The position numbers and the translations under genes are program-made. Below are positions 5,901 to 8,310 of a DNA stretch of 8,310 nucleotides, in pieces. Within the stretch, counting starts at the first letter, position 1. Each line of letters begins with the position of its first letter. The notes below the pieces were generated by a model, which made no database searches, had not been told where the DNA came from, and saw only the letters and a list, made by a program, of their open reading frames with translations. Origin of the DNA: Victivallales bacterium. GTDB lineage: Bacteria > Verrucomicrobiota > Lentisphaeria > Oligosphaerales > Oligosphaeraceae. The stretch covers positions 1 to 8,310 of the forward strand of contig JAFRLP010000534.1 in assembly GCA_017431185.1 (NCBI GenBank), given 5' to 3'.

Positions 5901-7682
5901 GTGATTCGCCCCTGGCGGCTGGACGGAAGAGTTTATCTGGTCTGCTATTATAAGGAGCGCAGTTCCGTTGACACCAAGCCTGGGGCGTTTCCGCTGGCCA
6001 CGGCTCCGTCGATGATGCCGTTCACGCTGAACCTGTCGGGGCAGGTGCGGGCGAAAGACTGGCTGACTGGCGCCGATTTGCCGGCAAAATCAGTCGGAAA
6101 GGACACGGAAATATCCGGGCTGATTGCCAATCCAGGCGGTTGCATCCTGGAATTGCAACTGGAAAACGATGATTTCCAAGTTCGGCGAATCGCCTCGGAG
6201 AGAATGGAGGAAAAGAGCGCCTCGGGTCTGAAGCGTCCCGAAGCGTTTACGTTCCCCTGCGCTGGAGTGTTCTTCGCCGAATGGGGCAAGATTGACCTGG
6301 GCGGCTATGTCATGGCCATCGAGGCCGAAAATGACGGAAACTGGGACGGGCGGGTTTTCGTTTCCCTGACCCGTGACGGGCGCACTCTTCGCCGAGAATG
6401 CAAATCCAACTCGAAAATCACGTTCCGTTTCAATGACCGCACCGTCGTTTTCCAGTGCAGGAAGGCGCAGGCCTTCATGCCCGTGAACGTGGAAGGTGCC
6501 TTTTCGGAAATGGAGAATGCCGGAGGCGAAGGCTGCCGTGTGCAGGAAACGGAAGACAGGGTTATCCTCCAGAACCGATATCTTTATGCGGTCATTTTAC
6601 CCTCGCTGGGCGGACGGATCGCCGAATTGAGGCAGGACCCCAATGCCCCGAACCATCTGTTCCTGAACGAAAGGCTTGTCCAGATGGGCGCAGGCCAGAC
6701 GTATCAGGATTTCGGCGGCCTGGAATACAACCCAGGCGTCTATCAGGGGGACGGCTGGAATGTGCCCTTCCAATATCGGATTCAGCGTGATTCCCGGGGA
6801 ATCCTGCTTCATCTGATGCGTTCGCACCGCTGCAGGATGCAGCGCGGCGGAGAATTCTCCTACGAGCTCTTCTATCGGATTTCAGCGGACTCTCCTTTTT
6901 TGGAAACGACTGTTCGGATGTATAATGAAATGGACGCCCCTGCGGACTTGAAACTGCGGACGCATCCGGTATTCCTGGCGGGAGGAGACTGCAATGTCCA
7001 GGACACATTCTTTTGGCAGGCTCCGTCTGGACTGCAGGAACTGCCATACCGTCCCGGCAGGAGCGAGTTTTATCCCAATGCGGGAAACTGGTTTGCCGTC
7101 ATCGATGGACTGGCGGGAGAGGGTGTGGTTCAGACCTTCTCCGCGGCTGCAATCCCGAGTCTGTACTGCTGGAACGGTTCCGCCATGTATAATGCCGAAC
7201 TGCATTTCCTGCCTGTTCAGACGCAACCGAAAAATTACGCCGAATTCTCCTTCGCCACCGCTCCCGTCGCAGGGCTTGGCCGCATTGACGGATTCTCCGA
7301 CCTGCTCATGGTGGATTTTGACGTCCGCGAACTTCGGACGATTCTCCTGCCGTTGAGGAACGCCGTCGGAAACGTGAAAATCGAATTGCGGCGGGGGGAT
7401 AGGCCTATCGCCGAATTGGTCAAGAATAATCTTCGCTTGGCTCCGAACCAGCCGTATTCGGGAAAACTTCAGATGCCGGCTTTGGGGGAAGGCGATTATG
7501 AGCTCTCCGTCGTTTTTGGCAATGCCCGATTCCGCAAGGCTTTCCGTGTGGAGGCGCAATCCAGGGATGACTTCGGCGCGGCACAGCAGTTGAGAAAACT
7601 CCAGAGCCAGTATGAGACCTCACCGTCCCCTGAATTGCGCAGGCAGATTTTCAGACTGTCAGGGACTCTCTGCCAAGAGTGA
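2949..7682 (+). CDS. Giant secreted GH42-like glycoside hydrolase with two GATase-like domains and a mutarotase-like domain
   Basis: A 1577-residue protein, more than twice the usual 650-700 residues of GH42 beta-galactosidases. Apparent order: signal peptide (1-19, probable cleavage after A19; C18 is preceded by VLH, not a normal lipobox); a GATase/flavodoxin-like domain (about 22-300, GGTVIVTGD at 89-97); a helical, coiled-coil-like linker (about 305-410); a GH42-like (beta/alpha)8 barrel (about 424-775); a second GATase-like domain at the place of the GH42 trimerisation domain (about 782-955, GGTVIASPD at 866-874); beta-rich segments; a galactose-mutarotase-like sandwich (about 1205-1465, starting NRYLYAVILPSLGGRI with GGR at 1221-1223); and a short beta region plus a charged helical tail. 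Aligned by eye to GH42, E545 in HGDER would be the acid/base and E669 in SLESSSSP the nucleophile; Asp replaces the usual Asn before the acid/base. The following WLREKY, LN and SFDDV pattern also fits GH42. It likely cleaves a beta-galactoside or related glycan outside the cytoplasm; the substrate is not readable. Clan GH-A placement is more secure than GH42. Confidence 0.85.
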   Translation: MLWRRIAVSMCLIAVLHCAGAPKIAIFDEPGFPNASTRDAAFYRKAVGGDVLGLKDMPMLKDYDTVLFPHGGYMPAAAEPYVSELMLRGGTVIVTGDIQEPPLEPTEKRIVSKDAQQLDFEEKYGLSHGGPLTLCDGRWIVKPVSAGYEEYRAPRWFEEFDLWGWPNRAQSYAPVYMRPFDCPVKLNPLLAKSGLPKALLPPSKPMMLARLCSGETGDHALDVFIPLYLFEASSGRPYKPFAQAGKSKEDCAADGFIYRRFRPHHFGTTLVVMGKTGRLLLDSERGEAVIQSILRLASSPLPGSFPIPYILRIHALERDMADYNLLNAELSAALKHHAVRCLAEGTEAPSLSRLKVLRSEFNRLNNRFDGILNLKDRRQQVADETLLEMESLLHSSREILRKELVAVQAEVSPVDHGEAKHPWKRFRFKASRFGPRGIAETEYWEKVREMGITNPFQESQNWDAMRELNRRYGFSSHYLAIPMHRNHPEKKQVDSAVFNPQTGTVKPVKARVWEKDAPGIDSAVIRHLRQASENPGISGVVHGDERDFQWSLWGEYMRGKFLAWLREKYRDIEALNREYNTGHASFDDVLLPLKRPETQSEHALWEDWTRYREIYRIEWELRRWMDLIRRHAPTLQHWVYQSYHLQKKHPANGINFYEFGKLLDIASLESSSSPHKEVITYDVTAFGKKHVNPEWAAFYFPTGSRIGDMNRMRQYLWDEAACGTIGWHLFMGGSQSRVKYIHTPLMTPNGNYQPAGLALRETARELNAARRLFLDGARDEPEVRIIYSPTSRRHTSWPGIEDDRPLQCVTGYNEAFKVLHIPARVIDEQAVMEGLLPEKCRFLIVPAVEYMNRSLLEQLNRFMQNGGTVIASPDSGRFDQYGHKHDSLLELAGVRPVKATDSGFRMFTPSKLEFLFPKETRALLRYADGGASLTETRVGEGRLLICGLPLGREYYNTGKGLNSLLAVVSAVGVSRPILCSDPNLVIRPWRLDGRVYLVCYYKERSSVDTKPGAFPLATAPSMMPFTLNLSGQVRAKDWLTGADLPAKSVGKDTEISGLIANPGGCILELQLENDDFQVRRIASERMEEKSASGLKRPEAFTFPCAGVFFAEWGKIDLGGYVMAIEAENDGNWDGRVFVSLTRDGRTLRRECKSNSKITFRFNDRTVVFQCRKAQAFMPVNVEGAFSEMENAGGEGCRVQETEDRVILQNRYLYAVILPSLGGRIAELRQDPNAPNHLFLNERLVQMGAGQTYQDFGGLEYNPGVYQGDGWNVPFQYRIQRDSRGILLHLMRSHRCRMQRGGEFSYELFYRISADSPFLETTVRMYNEMDAPADLKLRTHPVFLAGGDCNVQDTFFWQAPSGLQELPYRPGRSEFYPNAGNWFAVIDGLAGEGVVQTFSAAAIPSLYCWNGSAMYNAELHFLPVQTQPKNYAEFSFATAPVAGLGRIDGFSDLLMVDFDVRELRTILLPLRNAVGNVKIELRRGDRPIAELVKNNLRLAPNQPYSGKLQMPALGEGDYELSVVFGNARFRKAFRVEAQSRDDFGAAQQLRKLQSQYETSPSPELRRQIFRLSGTLCQE

Positions 7683-7712
7683 CAGAAAACCCACGGCAGG
7701 CTAACCCCAAAA

Positions 7713-7722
7713 AAGGAAGAGG
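7713..7722 (+). promoter_or_regulatory. Ribosome-binding site for the oxidoreductase gene
   Basis: AAGGAAGAGG lies just upstream of the ATG at 7725; the AAGGA part is 7 nt from the start codon, a normal spacing. The 42-bp gap after the hydrolase contains no visible promoter or terminator, so the gene is probably co-transcribed. Confidence 0.5.
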
Positions 7723-7724
7723 AA

Positions 7725-8310
7725 ATGAAAAAATACAAGATTGCAATGATTGGCTGCGGGGCCAGAAGCATCGCATACGCGAAGAATCTGACACGGGCCG
7801 ACGAGGTGGAACTGGTTGCCTGCGCAGACCCGAACCGCGACAATTTGCGCACCATGCTGAGTTATACGGACGTCAAGGAGGAAAGTCTCCGCATCTACGA
7901 TGACTGGCGAGGACTTTTCGACGGGGAAAAGGAACTCGACGGGGTGGTGGTCTGCACTCCGACAGTCCTTCACCGCCGCCCGGCGGAGGTGGTTATCCGG
8001 CGTGGCATTCCGCTGGCATTGGAAAAACCCATTACCACCACCATGAAGGACTCCGAGGAACTTCTGGAGGTCGTTCAGGAATACCATGCGCAGGTTCTGA
8101 TCGGGTTCGTCCTGCGTTCCGCCCCGTTTTATTTGAAGATCCGCGAGCTTCTGGACTCCAACAGAATCGGCTCCGTGATTTCAATCCAGGCGGATGAACT
8201 TGTGTCGCCTGGGGTTTCATCGGTGATTTCCCGGTCGCCCTGGCGCAGATTTGTCGCCACGTCTGGTGGCACGATGATGGAGAAGTCCAGCCATGACATG
8301 GATTTGCTCA
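7725..8310 (+). CDS. Gfo/Idh/MocA-family NAD(P)-dependent oxidoreductase (N-terminal part, cut by the window end)
   Basis: The first 195 residues of a cytoplasmic sugar/cyclitol-type dehydrogenase; family members are usually 330-430 residues, so roughly half is missing beyond the window. The N terminus has a Rossmann fold: the nucleotide-binding loop IGCGAR at 9-14, then ELVACADPNR, where the Asp after the second strand suggests NAD preference, and VVVCTPTVLH. E100-K101-P102 is the family's hallmark EKP motif, whose lysine contacts cofactor and substrate. Around 186-195, EKSSHDMDLL matches the conserved segment E-x-x-x-H-x-x-D-L of the C-terminal domain, whose His (H190) is usually catalytic. 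There is no signal peptide. Members oxidise or reduce sugars, inositols and sugar derivatives, and some take part in oxidation-based glycoside cleavage. Its place after a hydrolase suggests it acts on a released sugar; the substrate is not visible. Confidence 0.92.
   Translation, partial: MKKYKIAMIGCGARSIAYAKNLTRADEVELVACADPNRDNLRTMLSYTDVKEESLRIYDDWRGLFDGEKELDGVVVCTPTVLHRRPAEVVIRRGIPLALEKPITTTMKDSEELLEVVQEYHAQVLIGFVLRSAPFYLKIRELLDSNRIGSVISIQADELVSPGVSSVISRSPWRRFVATSGGTMMEKSSHDMDLL

Noticed and set aside
6882..7559. A 225-codon minus-strand open frame inside the hydrolase gene
   Set aside because: Same reasoning: shadow of the mutarotase-like region, with no convincing start signal or domain.
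7679..7903. A 74-codon plus-strand frame overlapping the hydrolase stop and the oxidoreductase start
   Set aside because: Its product is charged and featureless and overlaps the well-supported Rossmann domain in another frame.

Overview
The window looks like part of a Lentisphaerota (Victivallales-like) or closely related PVC-group genome. The evidence is a single-pass, pilin-like protein with the [20 protein letters not shown] leader and a C-terminal H-X9-DG motif, together with very large secreted glycoside-hydrolase-like proteins and Gfo/Idh/MocA oxidoreductases. That assignment is inferred from gene style and was not measured.

Layout: positions 1-209 are a non-coding leader. It holds a GC-rich hairpin, a second short hairpin fused to a 15-bp-period tandem repeat, a good sigma70-type promoter (TTGACA, 16 bp, TGC-TATGTT) and a perfect 12-bp palindrome, GTTATCGATAAC, lying over the -10 element and the expected transcription start. 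Five genes follow, all on the + strand with gaps of 30-77 bp: a LacI-family regulator (210-1238), an H-X9-DG pseudopilin-like protein (1316-2068), a secreted protein of unknown family (2121-2918), a 1577-residue secreted multidomain GH42-like protein (2949-7682), and the first 195 codons of a Gfo/Idh/MocA oxidoreductase (7725 to the window end). No gap exceeds 300 bases. I see no RNA gene, IS element, CRISPR array or strong intrinsic terminator.

Working model (inference): this is a small LacI-controlled glycan-use locus. The regulator probably represses its own promoter through the palindrome. The giant hydrolase and the orphan secreted protein would act outside the cytoplasm on a galactoside-like or other glycan. 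The pseudopilin-like protein would be membrane-anchored at the surface or periplasm. The oxidoreductase would process a released sugar or derivative in the cytoplasm. The most distinctive item is the giant protein: it carries two GATase-like domains sharing a detectable ungapped motif, on either side of a GH42-like barrel with candidate catalytic glutamates, and ends in a galactose-mutarotase-like beta-sandwich.
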